Source: Kiloniellaceae bacterium
GTDB taxonomy: Bacteria > Pseudomonadota > Alphaproteobacteria > Kiloniellales > Kiloniellaceae
Direction of reading: 5' to 3'
DNA length: 64,000 nucleotides
Assembly (NCBI GenBank): GCA_009377535.1
Contig: WHTV01000006.1
Span: forward strand, 1-64,000
In this document: piece after piece, positions 52,555 to 60,528 of the stretch
Position numbering within the stretch: position 1 is the stretch's first letter
Layout: each line of letters begins with the position of its first letter
Made by a program: the position numbers and the translations under genes
Notes under the pieces: generated by a model
What the model was told of the DNA's origin: nothing
The model's input: the letters and a program-made list of their open reading frames with translations, nothing else
Database searches by the model: none

Positions 52555-52769
52555 TGATCTTTTGAACTCCTCCAAATCGCTTTCGCTTATATAAAAACTC
52601 TTTGGGCAGGAATCAACATTATTGAAGAGAAAAAAAATAATCAGAAACAGTGGAAAAGTGGTCGAGTATTGTATTTGGACCGTCACCAGTCCTTTTCATT
52701 CAACTAAAAATTCTTCGCGGCGCCGCCGTTTTGCCGGCCGGCACCCGCGGCGGCCATTGAGCACGATCC

Positions 52770-53303
52770 CTAGACTGCCGGGCCTTCCGGCCCTTCGAGC
52801 GGGCGGGCTAAGAGGATCGCGTCGAGGACGGAGCTGTCTGCTAAACGGTAATAATTCCTACGCCGGCCGACCGGCGCAAAGCCTTCGGCCCCGTAGAAGG
52901 CCTGCGCCGCGGCATTGCTCGCGGCCACCTCGAGCTGCAGGCGACGGGCCCCGCGGCCGGCCGCAACAGCCACGGCCGCCCGCAGCAGGCGCCGGCCATG
53001 GCCGGCCCGGCGGTGGCCGGCCAGCACCCCGAGCGAGAGGATCTCGGCGTCCTCGAAGAGCGCCTGGGCCAGCACGAAGCCGATCGGGGCATCCTCCAGC
53101 ACGGCGAGCAGGCCGAAGGCGCCGGGCAGGGCCAGAACTTCGGCCATGGAGCGGGCGGTCCAGGGCGTTCCCGCGAAAGCTTCGTCGCCGCCCGCCAGAA
53201 AGCAACGGCTGTTGAGCTCGGCCAGCACCGCCACGTCGCAGGGCCCCGCCTCCCGGATCCTCAGGGCGCCCCCCGCCGGGCGGTCCGAAAGCGGGGCGCT
53301 CAC
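52770..53303 (-). CDS. rimI: GNAT acetyltransferase, RimI-like
   Basis: A 177-residue N-acetyltransferase, likely acting on the N terminus of ribosomal protein S18. The acetyl-CoA site is LGVLAGHRRAGHGRRLLRAA (R/Q-x-x-G-x-G/A), followed by LQLEVAASNAAAQAFYGAEGF, the RimI/GNAT ending. It starts with GTG 53303 and overlaps tsaB by four bases. The tsaB-rimI pair is widespread. A different protein substrate is possible. Confidence 0.9.
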   Translation of the reverse strand: MSAPLSDRPAGGALRIREAGPCDVAVLAELNSRCFLAGGDEAFAGTPWTARSMAEVLALPGAFGLLAVLEDAPIGFVLAQALFEDAEILSLGVLAGHRRAGHGRRLLRAAVAVAAGRGARRLQLEVAASNAAAQAFYGAEGFAPVGRRRNYYRLADSSVLDAILLARPLEGPEGPAV

Positions 53304-54037
53304 GTCCGGGGACCTCCCTTGCGTCCGGCCGGAGCCACGGCGCCGACGGCCTTGGGCAGGGTGACGTCGGGCGGGCGCAAATAGACCGGCTGCACCGCTG
53401 CGGCGCCGGCGGTCGCCGGATCACGGAGAGCGGCGCGCGCGGCCAGCAGGACGGCTTCGGCTGGCCCGGCGCCGGCGGCAGCGATCGCGTCCTGCCGCCC
53501 GGCGGCCTCGAGTGCCGCCAGGGCGCGGTCGGCGGCATCGCCGGTCACCACCAGCGGGCCCGGCGGCAGGACGGCGGCAAGCTGCGCGAGCGCGATCTCG
53601 CCAGGCGGCCCGAGCGGCGCCAGGTCGCTGTCGAAGCGCTGCAGGAAGAGCTCGTTGCGCTTGGAATCGATGATCGCCAGTAGTTGGCGTCCGGCCCGCT
53701 CCGCGGCACTCGCCGCCGCCGCGGCAACCTCGAAGGACGTGATCCCGACGAGCGGCAGGCCGCGCGCCAGCGCCAGGCCGCGTGCCGTGGCGAGGCCGAT
53801 GCGCACTCCGGTAAAGCCGCCCGGGCCGGTGGTTACGGCGAGGGCATCCAGATCGGCAAAGCCGCCGCTCCACTCCGCCATCACCTCGGCGATCATCGGC
53901 ACCAGGCGCTCCGACTGGCCGCGGGCCATGGCGGTGAAGCGGCTCGCCACGACCCGGTCGCCGACCCACAGCGCCACCGAGCAGGAAGCGCCGGCAGCGT
54001 CCATGGCGAGCAAGCTGCGGGCGCGCGGCGTCTTCAC
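53300..54037 (-). CDS. tsaB: tRNA threonylcarbamoyladenosine biosynthesis protein TsaB
   Basis: Partner of TsaD in the t6A37 tRNA modification. The 245-residue protein starts at GTG 54037 and shows the actin-like ASKHA fold: LLAMDAAGASCSVALWVG, MARGQSERLVPMIAEVM and VTTGPGGFTGVRIGLATARG. The C terminus (AAVQPVYLRPPDVTLPKA) is typical. The ATG at 54004 would remove the first beta strand and is less likely. Co-transcribed with rimI. Confidence 0.95.
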   Translation of the reverse strand: MKTPRARSLLAMDAAGASCSVALWVGDRVVASRFTAMARGQSERLVPMIAEVMAEWSGGFADLDALAVTTGPGGFTGVRIGLATARGLALARGLPLVGITSFEVAAAAASAAERAGRQLLAIIDSKRNELFLQRFDSDLAPLGPPGEIALAQLAAVLPPGPLVVTGDAADRALAALEAAGRQDAIAAAGAGPAEAVLLAARAALRDPATAGAAAVQPVYLRPPDVTLPKAVGAVAPAGRKGGPRT

Positions 54038-54114
54038 GGTCTATCCCGGCGAGCCGGGCCTGTGCTACCAGGAAAGGCATCTCCCCTCAGCCGCAGCCGA
54101 AAGCCCCCGCCCCG

Positions 54115-54675
54115 ATGACCCTCGTCGCCCTCACCGCAGCCGAGTTCGACCTCGACATCGCGCTTGCCTACGCCACGCCCGACAACGTCACCGGCCGTCA
54201 GATCTACGCCTGCGCCGAGGCCCAGCTGCATCCCCACGCCGCTGCGGCGCTCAAGCGGGCGATCACCCTTGCTGCGCCCCTCGGCCTCAGGTTCCGAATC
54301 TTCGACGCCTTCCGCCCGGTTGAAGCACAGTGGCGCCTGTGGACCACCTTTCCGGACCCGGAGTTCGTGGCCGACCCGCGCCAGGGCTCCAACCACTCGC
54401 GCGGCGTCGCTGTCGACCTCACGCTGATCGAGGCGGCGACCGGCGCGGCGCTCGACATGGGCACGCCCTTCGACGACTTCACGGCCCTGTCCCATCACGC
54501 GCGAGACGATCTGCCGGCTGCGGTGCAGCGCAACCGCGCGACCCTGCTCGGTCTGATGACCGCCGCAGGCTGGGACTGGAACCGCTTCGAGTGGTGGCAT
54601 TATCAACTCTTCGAACCGCGACGCTATCCGCTGCTGGCCGACGCCGCCGCACCGCGCCGCCTGATGGCCGCTTGA
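54115..54675 (+). CDS. D-Ala-D-Ala dipeptidase (VanX/DdpX type)
   Basis: Zinc dipeptidase that hydrolyses D-alanyl-D-alanine. The 186-residue protein has the full active-site set: R67 in DAFRP, H94 and D101 in SNHSRGVAVD, the LDMGTPFDDF loop, and E159 with H162 in RFEWWHYQ. No signal peptide is seen, so it is cytoplasmic, as DdpX of E. coli. It is divergent from tsaB with a 77-base spacer. It may recycle wall peptides; no van resistance genes are near it. Confidence 0.93.
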   Translation: MTLVALTAAEFDLDIALAYATPDNVTGRQIYACAEAQLHPHAAAALKRAITLAAPLGLRFRIFDAFRPVEAQWRLWTTFPDPEFVADPRQGSNHSRGVAVDLTLIEAATGAALDMGTPFDDFTALSHHARDDLPAAVQRNRATLLGLMTAAGWDWNRFEWWHYQLFEPRRYPLLADAAAPRRLMAA

Positions 54676-54679
54676 GGCA

Positions 54680-54917
54680 CTGCTAGGGCCTTTCATGGTC
54701 ATATTGAACCATTCTGCCGGAGCGGCTTTGTGCCAAGGTCCCCAAGGGCCTTTGGGGGTTTGGCGCAGGCCATAGCGGCGTTATGGCCAAGGCGAAGCCC
54801 GCCGGCCTTGGCGCAAAGACTCCCGGCCCCCAAAGGCTCTTGGCGGGTTGGCGAGCGGCGGGCGCCCGCGGCGTCGACAGAATTGCTTCAATATGACCAT
54901 GAACGGCTCTAGAGCAG
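54680..54917. mobile_element. MITE-like palindromic element (238 bp)
   Basis: Long imperfect terminal inverted repeats of about 37 bp (54680-54716 and 54878-54917) share TTCATGGTCATATTGAA exactly and then differ at a few bases up to ATTCTG. The interior is also palindromic (CCTTTGGGGG and CCCCCAAAGG, GGCCTTGGCGC-like repeats). The whole can fold into one long hairpin. No ORF. CTAG lies near each outer end. The right end overlaps the 3' end of the nitroreductase gene and supplies its stop codon. Confidence 0.72.
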
Positions 54918-55499
54918 CTGGCAGGCTTCGTCGAACTCGAGCCGGGCGGCGCGGGGTTTCAGCTGCGCCGGATCGCCATGGCCAAGATTGCAGAGGAAGT
55001 TGGATCGCCAGGACGTGCCGGCGAAAAAGGCCTCGTCCACCTTGTTCCGATCGAAGCCGGACATCGGCCCGCAGTCGAGCCCGAGCGCGCGCGCGGCGAT
55101 GATGAAGTAGCCGCCCTGCAGGCTGCCGCTGAGCTTCGCCGTCTCGGCGACCAGCTCGGTCTTGCCGGCATAGAGCTTGTGCCCGTCGCGGCGCGGGGCG
55201 AGCTTGGGGAAGAATTCGTAGAACGCCAGGTCGTAGGCGATGATCGCTGTGACCGGGGCCGACATGGTCTTGTCGACGTTGCCGGCGTCGAGCGCCGGGC
55301 GTAGTTTCTCCTTGGCCTCCTTGCTGCGCAGGAAGGCGACACGCATGGGAGAACAGTTGGCGTTGGTCGGGCCCATCTTGGCGAGGTCGTAGATCGCTTC
55401 CAGCAGAACGTCGCTCACCGCTTCGTCGCGCCAGGCACGGTAGGTGCGCGCCTGTCGGAAGATCTTGTCCAGCCCGGCATCGCTCAAGATTTCGTTCAC
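54909..55499 (-). CDS. Nitroreductase family protein (RutE/HadB-type malonic semialdehyde reductase)
   Basis: A 196-residue FMN-dependent oxidoreductase, the size of RutE. Features are ARTYRAWRDEAVSDVLLEAI, the FMN-contact YDLAKMGPTNANCSPMRVAF and the C-terminal LGLDCGPMSGFDRNKVDEAF with SNFLCNLGHGDP. RutE reduces malonic semialdehyde in uracil breakdown, but no other rut gene is here. The stop codon lies inside the terminal repeat of the MITE-like element, so the last three residues may differ from an uninterrupted homologue. Confidence 0.88.
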   Translation of the reverse strand: MNEILSDAGLDKIFRQARTYRAWRDEAVSDVLLEAIYDLAKMGPTNANCSPMRVAFLRSKEAKEKLRPALDAGNVDKTMSAPVTAIIAYDLAFYEFFPKLAPRRDGHKLYAGKTELVAETAKLSGSLQGGYFIIAARALGLDCGPMSGFDRNKVDEAFFAGTSWRSNFLCNLGHGDPAQLKPRAARLEFDEACQLL

Positions 55500-55678
55500 G
55501 ACTTATCCCTTTCTTAAGCTCCAGCCGCCAGCTTCGGACCGGAGCGGGGCGAAACGGCCCTACCTTGGCGCCTGGCGGCAAGGTCGGCAAGCCCGATAGG
55601 CTTCATCGAATCGGGCGAAAGCCAGAGGACGGGGACCCGCACAGCAAGCCTTCCACTGCGTGAACGAAGGATGCCGGC

Positions 55679-56764
55679 ATGCGATGGCTTCAAGACCTGC
55701 AAAGCAGTCGGCTGCCGGCGCTCTGCCTCGCGGCGACGCTCTGCACAGGCGCGGCCGGTTCGGCCGCCGCCCAGCAGCAGGATGCTCCCGCCACAGACCC
55801 CGACAACGGCGCCGTCATGCTGATGTACCATCGCTTCGGCGAGGATTCCCTGCCTTCCACTTCGGTGCGTCTCGGCCAGTTCGAAGCGCAGCTCGCCGAG
55901 CTGACCTCGGGTCGCTACGAGGTGATGGCCCTGCCGGACATCGTCGCCCGCCTGCGTGGCCGCGAGGCTCTGCCCGAACGGGCGGTGGCGATCACCATCG
56001 ACGACGCCGCGCTCTCGGTATACCGGGAAGCCTGGCCGCGCCTGAAGGCGCTGAATTTGCCCTTCACGCTCTTCGTGTCTACCGAGCCGCTGGATCTCGG
56101 CCTGGCCGGCTACATGAGCTGGGCGCAGCTGCGCGAGCTGGCGGCCGACCCGCTGGTTACCATCGGCAATCACGGCGACGGCCACGCCCACATGGCCTGG
56201 CTCGAGCCTGCCGCACAGCGCGCCGACATCGCCAAGGCAGCGCAGCGCTTCACCGCCGAGCTGGGCAAGTCGCCCGAACTCTTTGCCTATCCTTACGGTG
56301 AGATAAGCCGCGCCCTGCACGAGGGGGTCGTCGAAGCCGGCTTCGCAGCGGCCTTCGGCCAGCAATCCGGCGCCGCCGGCCTGTTCTCCGACCGCTTCGC
56401 CCTGCCCCGCTTTCCCATCAACGAGGCCTACGGCGAGATGGATCGCTTCCGTCTGGTGGTCAATGCCCTGCCGCTGCCGGTCGACGGCGTGACCCCGACC
56501 GATGTGGCTGTCGCGGAGGCGGGCGCCAATCCCCCGAACTTCGGCTTCACCGTGGTCGCGCCGCTCGGCAGCCTCGACGCCCTCAACTGCTTTACGTCCA
56601 CGGGCGAAGCGCAGGTGATGCGCCTCGACCAGCGCATCGAATTGCGCTTCGCGGCGGCCCTGCCAAGCGGACGCGTGCGGATCAACTGCACGCTGCCCGC
56701 CGACGGCGGCCGCTGGCGCTGGTTCGGTATCCAGTTCGTGGTGTCGGAAAGCGCGCAACCTTAG
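55679..56764 (+). CDS. Exported polysaccharide deacetylase
   Basis: A 361-residue secreted protein with a signal peptide (residues about 1-32, ending GSAAAQ). The NodB domain has a first motif AITIDDAALSVYREAW (catalytic aspartates), the metal-binding H-x3-H in GNHGDGHAHMAW and FAYPYGEISRALHEGV. A C-terminal part of about 110 residues looks like a beta-rich domain (FNFGFTVVAPLGSLDALNC-like) and may bind glycans. It could de-N-acetylate peptidoglycan or a surface glycan. The start ATG 55679 has AAGGATG shortly before. Confidence 0.88.
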   Translation: MRWLQDLQSSRLPALCLAATLCTGAAGSAAAQQQDAPATDPDNGAVMLMYHRFGEDSLPSTSVRLGQFEAQLAELTSGRYEVMALPDIVARLRGREALPERAVAITIDDAALSVYREAWPRLKALNLPFTLFVSTEPLDLGLAGYMSWAQLRELAADPLVTIGNHGDGHAHMAWLEPAAQRADIAKAAQRFTAELGKSPELFAYPYGEISRALHEGVVEAGFAAAFGQQSGAAGLFSDRFALPRFPINEAYGEMDRFRLVVNALPLPVDGVTPTDVAVAEAGANPPNFGFTVVAPLGSLDALNCFTSTGEAQVMRLDQRIELRFAAALPSGRVRINCTLPADGGRWRWFGIQFVVSESAQP

Positions 56765-56795
56765 AACCGCGGGAGAATCTCGGGAGAACTCCGGG

Positions 56796-57782
56796 TCACT
56801 CGCGCAGGCGCAGGTCGTCGAGCGCCTGCATCTCGTTGCTGCGGATCAGCTCGCTGAGCGCGGCGACGTAGTCCGGGCCCTCTTCCGAATAGCTCTCCAG
56901 ACCGCCCACCAGCTCCAGCGCGTGCAGTGGCACACCCATGGCGCGGGCGCGGGCGCGATGGTCGCGCATTTCCTGATAGGCCGAATGGCTGTTGAGGTTG
57001 TGCAGATAGGCGCGCACGGCGCCCATCAGGTCGGGAAAGGCGCGCACCTTGAAATCCTTGCGCTCGGCATCGGCCGGGGCCAAGCCGACGGAGGCGTCGC
57101 CCCAGCTGCGCTGCCCGAAGAGCGCATTGGCACGCAACGCGAAGCGCGAGGTGCCCCAGCCGCTTTCCTGGGCCGCCTGCGCCAACGCCAGGCTCGGCGG
57201 CACCGCGTCGATGCGGCTCAGCAAGTCGGCCACATTGCCCGCCTCGGCGCCGTACCAGAAAGTCACCGAGTCGAGCCACAGTGCATCGGTCGCACCGAGC
57301 CGCCCCGCGGCCTGAGCGTCGAGCGCCGCCATCGCCTTGCGGCGCGCGCGCCGCAGTTCGCGATTGGCCTGCAGCACCAACGGCAACACGCTGCGCAGGA
57401 AGAGCGCCTTGCGTGCCTCGACGTCGTCGAGCTGTGCCATGTCGCGGGGCAGGGCCATCACCGCCAGACGCGGCACGCCGAGCCCGGCGTCCTCGCGCAG
57501 GTCGGCGAGACGGTAATCGCTATCGGCGAAGAGCTGTTCGAGATCGGCGGCCTCGCGCAAATAGACCCGGCGCAACGCCGGTCGGTCCGTCGCGAGTCCC
57601 AGATCCTGCCAGGCCGAACGGGGCAGGGGCTCGGACCCTTGCCAGCTCGCGAACAGGAGGAAGAAGCCGAAGAGCGCCAGCAGCACTGCACCGCGTCCGG
57701 CGAGATCGCGATTGACGGCGCGGGCGAAACGCGCCGCCACCGGCTGCCATTCGGAAACAAAAGCTGCGACCTGAGCCCCCAT
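56796..57782 (-). CDS. Bax-like glucosaminidase (GH73 family), membrane anchored
   Basis: A 328-residue protein with one N-terminal membrane helix (GRGAVLLALFGFFLLFASW, about 29-48), so a periplasmic domain on an inner-membrane anchor. The GH73 fold shows SLALAQAAQESGWGTSRFAL, with the catalytic glutamate in QESGWG, then NALFGQRSWG, and FPDLMGAVRAYLHNLNSHSA. The family cleaves beta-1,4 bonds between N-acetylglucosamine and N-acetylmuramate. It converges on the deacetylase gene (31 bases between stops). Confidence 0.9.
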   Translation of the reverse strand: MGAQVAAFVSEWQPVAARFARAVNRDLAGRGAVLLALFGFFLLFASWQGSEPLPRSAWQDLGLATDRPALRRVYLREAADLEQLFADSDYRLADLREDAGLGVPRLAVMALPRDMAQLDDVEARKALFLRSVLPLVLQANRELRRARRKAMAALDAQAAGRLGATDALWLDSVTFWYGAEAGNVADLLSRIDAVPPSLALAQAAQESGWGTSRFALRANALFGQRSWGDASVGLAPADAERKDFKVRAFPDLMGAVRAYLHNLNSHSAYQEMRDHRARARAMGVPLHALELVGGLESYSEEGPDYVAALSELIRSNEMQALDDLRLRE

Positions 57783-57969
57783 ACCGCCTCACCGCTCCAT
57801 TGTTCTGTTGATTTCTGGAGTGCTGTCCGACAGGGCGCAGCTTAGAGGCGGCTTCGCGAAGATTTCGTTATTGCAGACCAGGACGGTCTACCCATCGCGG
57901 GCGCCCGCGGGCAAAAGGCACGCAGCGTCATCGCCTTGCCCGGTGCGCGCCGTGGCAAATGCGTGACTT

Positions 57970-57991
57970 CAAAAAAGCGTCAGCGATGCTT
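57970..57991 (-). terminator. Terminator after nfuA
   Basis: On the minus strand AGCATC-GCT-GACGCT forms a 6-bp stem with one mismatch, then six T (57976-57971). A separate small stem, GTCCTG/CAGGAC (58003-58018), covers the nfuA stop codon. Confidence 0.6.
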
Positions 57992-58009
57992 CTAGGGAAA
58001 GAGTCCTGT

Positions 58010-58567
58010 TTACAGGACCGGGCGGACTTCGACCACCTCGGGAATGTAGTGCCGCAGCATGTTCTCGATGCCCATCTTCAAGGTCGCCGTCGAGCTCGGG
58101 CAGCCCGAGCAGGCGCCCTGCATGTGCAGATAGACCACGCCCTTGTCGAAGCCGCGGAACACGATGTCGCCGCCGTCCTGTGCCACAGCGGGACGCACGC
58201 GGGTGTCGAGCAGTTCCTTGATCTGGCTGATCACCTCGCTGTCCTCGCCGTCGCTGTGGCCCTCGTCGCCGGCGGCCGCGTCGTCCAACAGCACCGGGCG
58301 CCCGGCGGTGAAGTGCTCCATGATGACACCGAGGATGGCCGGCTTCATCAGGTGCCACTCGCGCGCATCCGCTTTGGTGACGGAGACGAAGTCCGTACCG
58401 AAGAAAACGCCGATCACCCCCTCGACGCCGAAGAGACGCTCGGCCAGGGGCGAGCGCGCGGCGGAGGCCGCATCGGGGAAGTTGGCAGTCCCCACGGTCA
58501 GCACCTCGCGTCCGGGTAGAAACTTCAAGGTGGCTGGGTTCGGGGTCTGTTCGGTCTGGATGAACAT
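58010..58567 (-). CDS. nfuA: NfuA-type iron-sulfur cluster carrier
   Basis: Delivers [4Fe-4S] clusters to target enzymes. The 185-residue protein has the N-terminal Nfu domain (MFIQTEQTPNPATLKFLPG, GVEGVIGVFFGTDFVSVTK) and the C-terminal NifU-like domain with the cluster ligands in GACSGCPSSTATLKMGIENM (CxxC). This N-terminal domain is the eukaryote-like Nfu form common in alphaproteobacteria. It lies downstream of the stress-protein gene, after a long hairpin. Confidence 0.96.
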   Translation of the reverse strand: MFIQTEQTPNPATLKFLPGREVLTVGTANFPDAASAARSPLAERLFGVEGVIGVFFGTDFVSVTKADAREWHLMKPAILGVIMEHFTAGRPVLLDDAAAGDEGHSDGEDSEVISQIKELLDTRVRPAVAQDGGDIVFRGFDKGVVYLHMQGACSGCPSSTATLKMGIENMLRHYIPEVVEVRPVL

Positions 58568-58602
58568 GGGACGGCGTCTCCTCTGGGTCTTCGGGCTTGA
58601 AT

Positions 58603-58701
58603 GTGGGCCGCAGCGGAGGCCGCTTCAAGCGCAATCGGCCAAAACAGGCCAATTCAGGCAGCTTGGCCGTGCGGTGGCGGCACTGCCGCTCCGCGGCCCA
58701 C
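58603..58701 (-). repeat. Long imperfect hairpin between universal stress protein gene and nfuA
   Basis: GTGGGCCGC (58603-58611) pairs with GCGGCCCAC (58693-58701), and CGGCCAA pairs with TTGGCCG inside. The arms extend with GCGG/CCGC. It begins one base after the stress-protein stop and ends 35 bases before the nfuA start. No T-run. It could be a processing or partial-termination signal, or a palindromic repeat. Confidence 0.55.
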
Positions 58702-58702
58702 C

Positions 58703-59245
58703 TCAAGTGACGGCGTCGATCTCCTCGTTGGTCATCGAGTCCGGTACCACGGTGACCGGGATGTGCAGCCGACCGAGGAACTTGCCGGTCATCGCCGAGA
58801 CCAGCGGGCCCGGACCGCGCTTGCCGGTGGAGGCGCCGAGCACCAGGATCGAAATGTTGGGCTCCTCGTCCAGCAAGGCCAGCAACTCGTCGCGCCGGTC
58901 CCCCTCGCGCACGTAGAGCACCGGCAGGGAGCCGGCCAGATCGCTGACCTCGGCGGCAAGGCGCTGCAGCACCTGTTCGGCCTCGGTACGGGCCTCCTCA
59001 CGCATCAGGTCGCCGACTGACATCCAATGCTGGAATTCCGAAGGCTCCACCACGTAGAGCATGGCGACCTTGCCGCCAGTGCTGTGCGCGCGCAGGGCGG
59101 CGAAGCGCAGGGCCACGCGCATTTCCTCGGTCTCGTCGACGACCACGAGGAAGACGCGATCTCCAGCAGGGCTGACCCTGCCTTCCGGCGTCGCCCCAGG
59201 GGCATCCGCAGCCGGGTTGGCCATCACAGGAGGGACGTCTGCCAT
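58703..59245 (-). CDS. Universal stress protein (UspA family)
   Basis: A 180-residue cytoplasmic protein with a variable 28-residue N-terminal tail. The Usp fold starts at RVFLVVVDETEEMRVALRFA and ends with the ATP-binding type segment LGASTGKRGPGPLVSAMTGK, where the G-x2-G-x9-G-S/T pattern is only approximate. The gene lies upstream of nfuA, as in several alphaproteobacteria. Function: stress tolerance of an unknown kind. Confidence 0.9.
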   Translation of the reverse strand: MADVPPVMANPAADAPGATPEGRVSPAGDRVFLVVVDETEEMRVALRFAALRAHSTGGKVAMLYVVEPSEFQHWMSVGDLMREEARTEAEQVLQRLAAEVSDLAGSLPVLYVREGDRRDELLALLDEEPNISILVLGASTGKRGPGPLVSAMTGKFLGRLHIPVTVVPDSMTNEEIDAVT

Positions 59246-59381
59246 AAGGGGGATCCTTTTCGTGGTTCTTCTCTTCTGGGGTAGGCGTCCTTGACGGCGA
59301 ATCCTGCCATCAGCGGGCGCGCCAGCGCAATCGTCGCGTTGGCAGCCGACGCCAACCCCGCCGATCGCCTTTCAGCGCCAG

Positions 59382-60410
59382 TCAGGGGCGGAGAAATCCC
59401 ACGATATCGTAAACTTCAGACAAAATCGGGGCCGCAATCGCCGCCGCCCGCTCGGCCCCCTCGCGCAGCACCGAGTCGACGTAGGCGGAGTCGTTCACCA
59501 TCCGTTTCATCTCGTCGCCCATCGGGCCGAGCCGCGCCACCGCCACCTCGGTCAGCGCCTGCTTGAAGTCGGCGAAGCCCTTGCCCTCGAATTCGGCCAC
59601 CACCGCGGCGAGGTCGCGGTCGGTCAACGCGGCAAAGATGGTGAGCAGGTTGGCCGCCTCCGGTCGCGCCTGGCGGAAGACGGTGGTGAACTGGCCGTCA
59701 GGGCCGACCACCGCGGCATCCGGCAGCCGTTCGGAATCGCTGGTGGCGCGCCGGATTTTCTTGGCCACAGTGTCGCCGTCGTCGGTCATGTTGATGCGCG
59801 CGGCGTCCGAAGCGTCTGAACTGCTCATCTTCTTCGACCCGTCGCGCAGCGACATGACGCGGGTCGCGGTGCCCTGGATCAGAGGCTCGACTATGGGAAA
59901 GTATTCAACGCCGTAGTCGTTGTTGAACTTCTGGGCGATGTCGCGGGTCAGTTCCAGGTGCTGCTTCTGGTCCTCGCCGACAGGCACGTGAGTTGCCTTG
60001 TAGACCAGGATGTCCGCCGCCATGAGGTTGGGATAGACGTAGAGGCCGGAGGAGGCGTTCTCGCGGTTCTTGCCCGCCTTGTCCTTGAACTGGGTCATGC
60101 GGTTCAGCCAGCCGATCCGCGTCACGCAGTTGAACACCCAGGCGAGCTGGGAATGGGCGGCGACCTGCGACTGGTTGAAGATGATCGAGGTCTTGGGATC
60201 GATGCCGGCGGCGAGGTAGCCGGCGGTCACCTCGCGCGTGCGCTGGCGCAACGCCTCGGGGTCCTGCCACAGGGTGATGGCGTGCTGGTCGACCACGCAG
60301 TAGATGCAGTCGAAATCCTGCTGCAGGGCCACGAAGTTGCGGATGGCGCCGAGATAGTTGCCGAGGTGCAGGTTGCCGGAGGGCTGAACGCCCGAGAAGA
60401 TCCGTTTCAT
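59382..60410 (-). CDS. trpS: Tryptophanyl-tRNA synthetase
   Basis: Class I aminoacyl-tRNA synthetase for tryptophan. From ATG 60410 ([20 protein letters not shown]) it has 342 residues. The HIGH-type motif is [11 protein letters not shown], the KMSKS-type motif is [15 protein letters not shown], and [20 protein letters not shown] contacts the substrate. An in-frame ATG 45 bases upstream is less likely. It lies downstream of murJ on the same strand. Confidence 0.97.
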   Translation of the reverse strand: MKRIFSGVQPSGNLHLGNYLGAIRNFVALQQDFDCIYCVVDQHAITLWQDPEALRQRTREVTAGYLAAGIDPKTSIIFNQSQVAAHSQLAWVFNCVTRIGWLNRMTQFKDKAGKNRENASSGLYVYPNLMAADILVYKATHVPVGEDQKQHLELTRDIAQKFNNDYGVEYFPIVEPLIQGTATRVMSLRDGSKKMSSSDASDAARINMTDDGDTVAKKIRRATSDSERLPDAAVVGPDGQFTTVFRQARPEAANLLTIFAALTDRDLAAVVAEFEGKGFADFKQALTEVAVARLGPMGDEMKRMVNDSAYVDSVLREGAERAAAIAAPILSEVYDIVGFLRP

Positions 60411-60528
60411 GTCCAGGTACGAAAAGTGATGAAAGCCGCGATGGATAGGCGCCAAACGGCGCCCGGTTTAGGCGTGGGGGGTTATCGCTGGCCAGCCGGG
60501 AGCGGTCAAGGACTCTGCGCGCAAGCGC

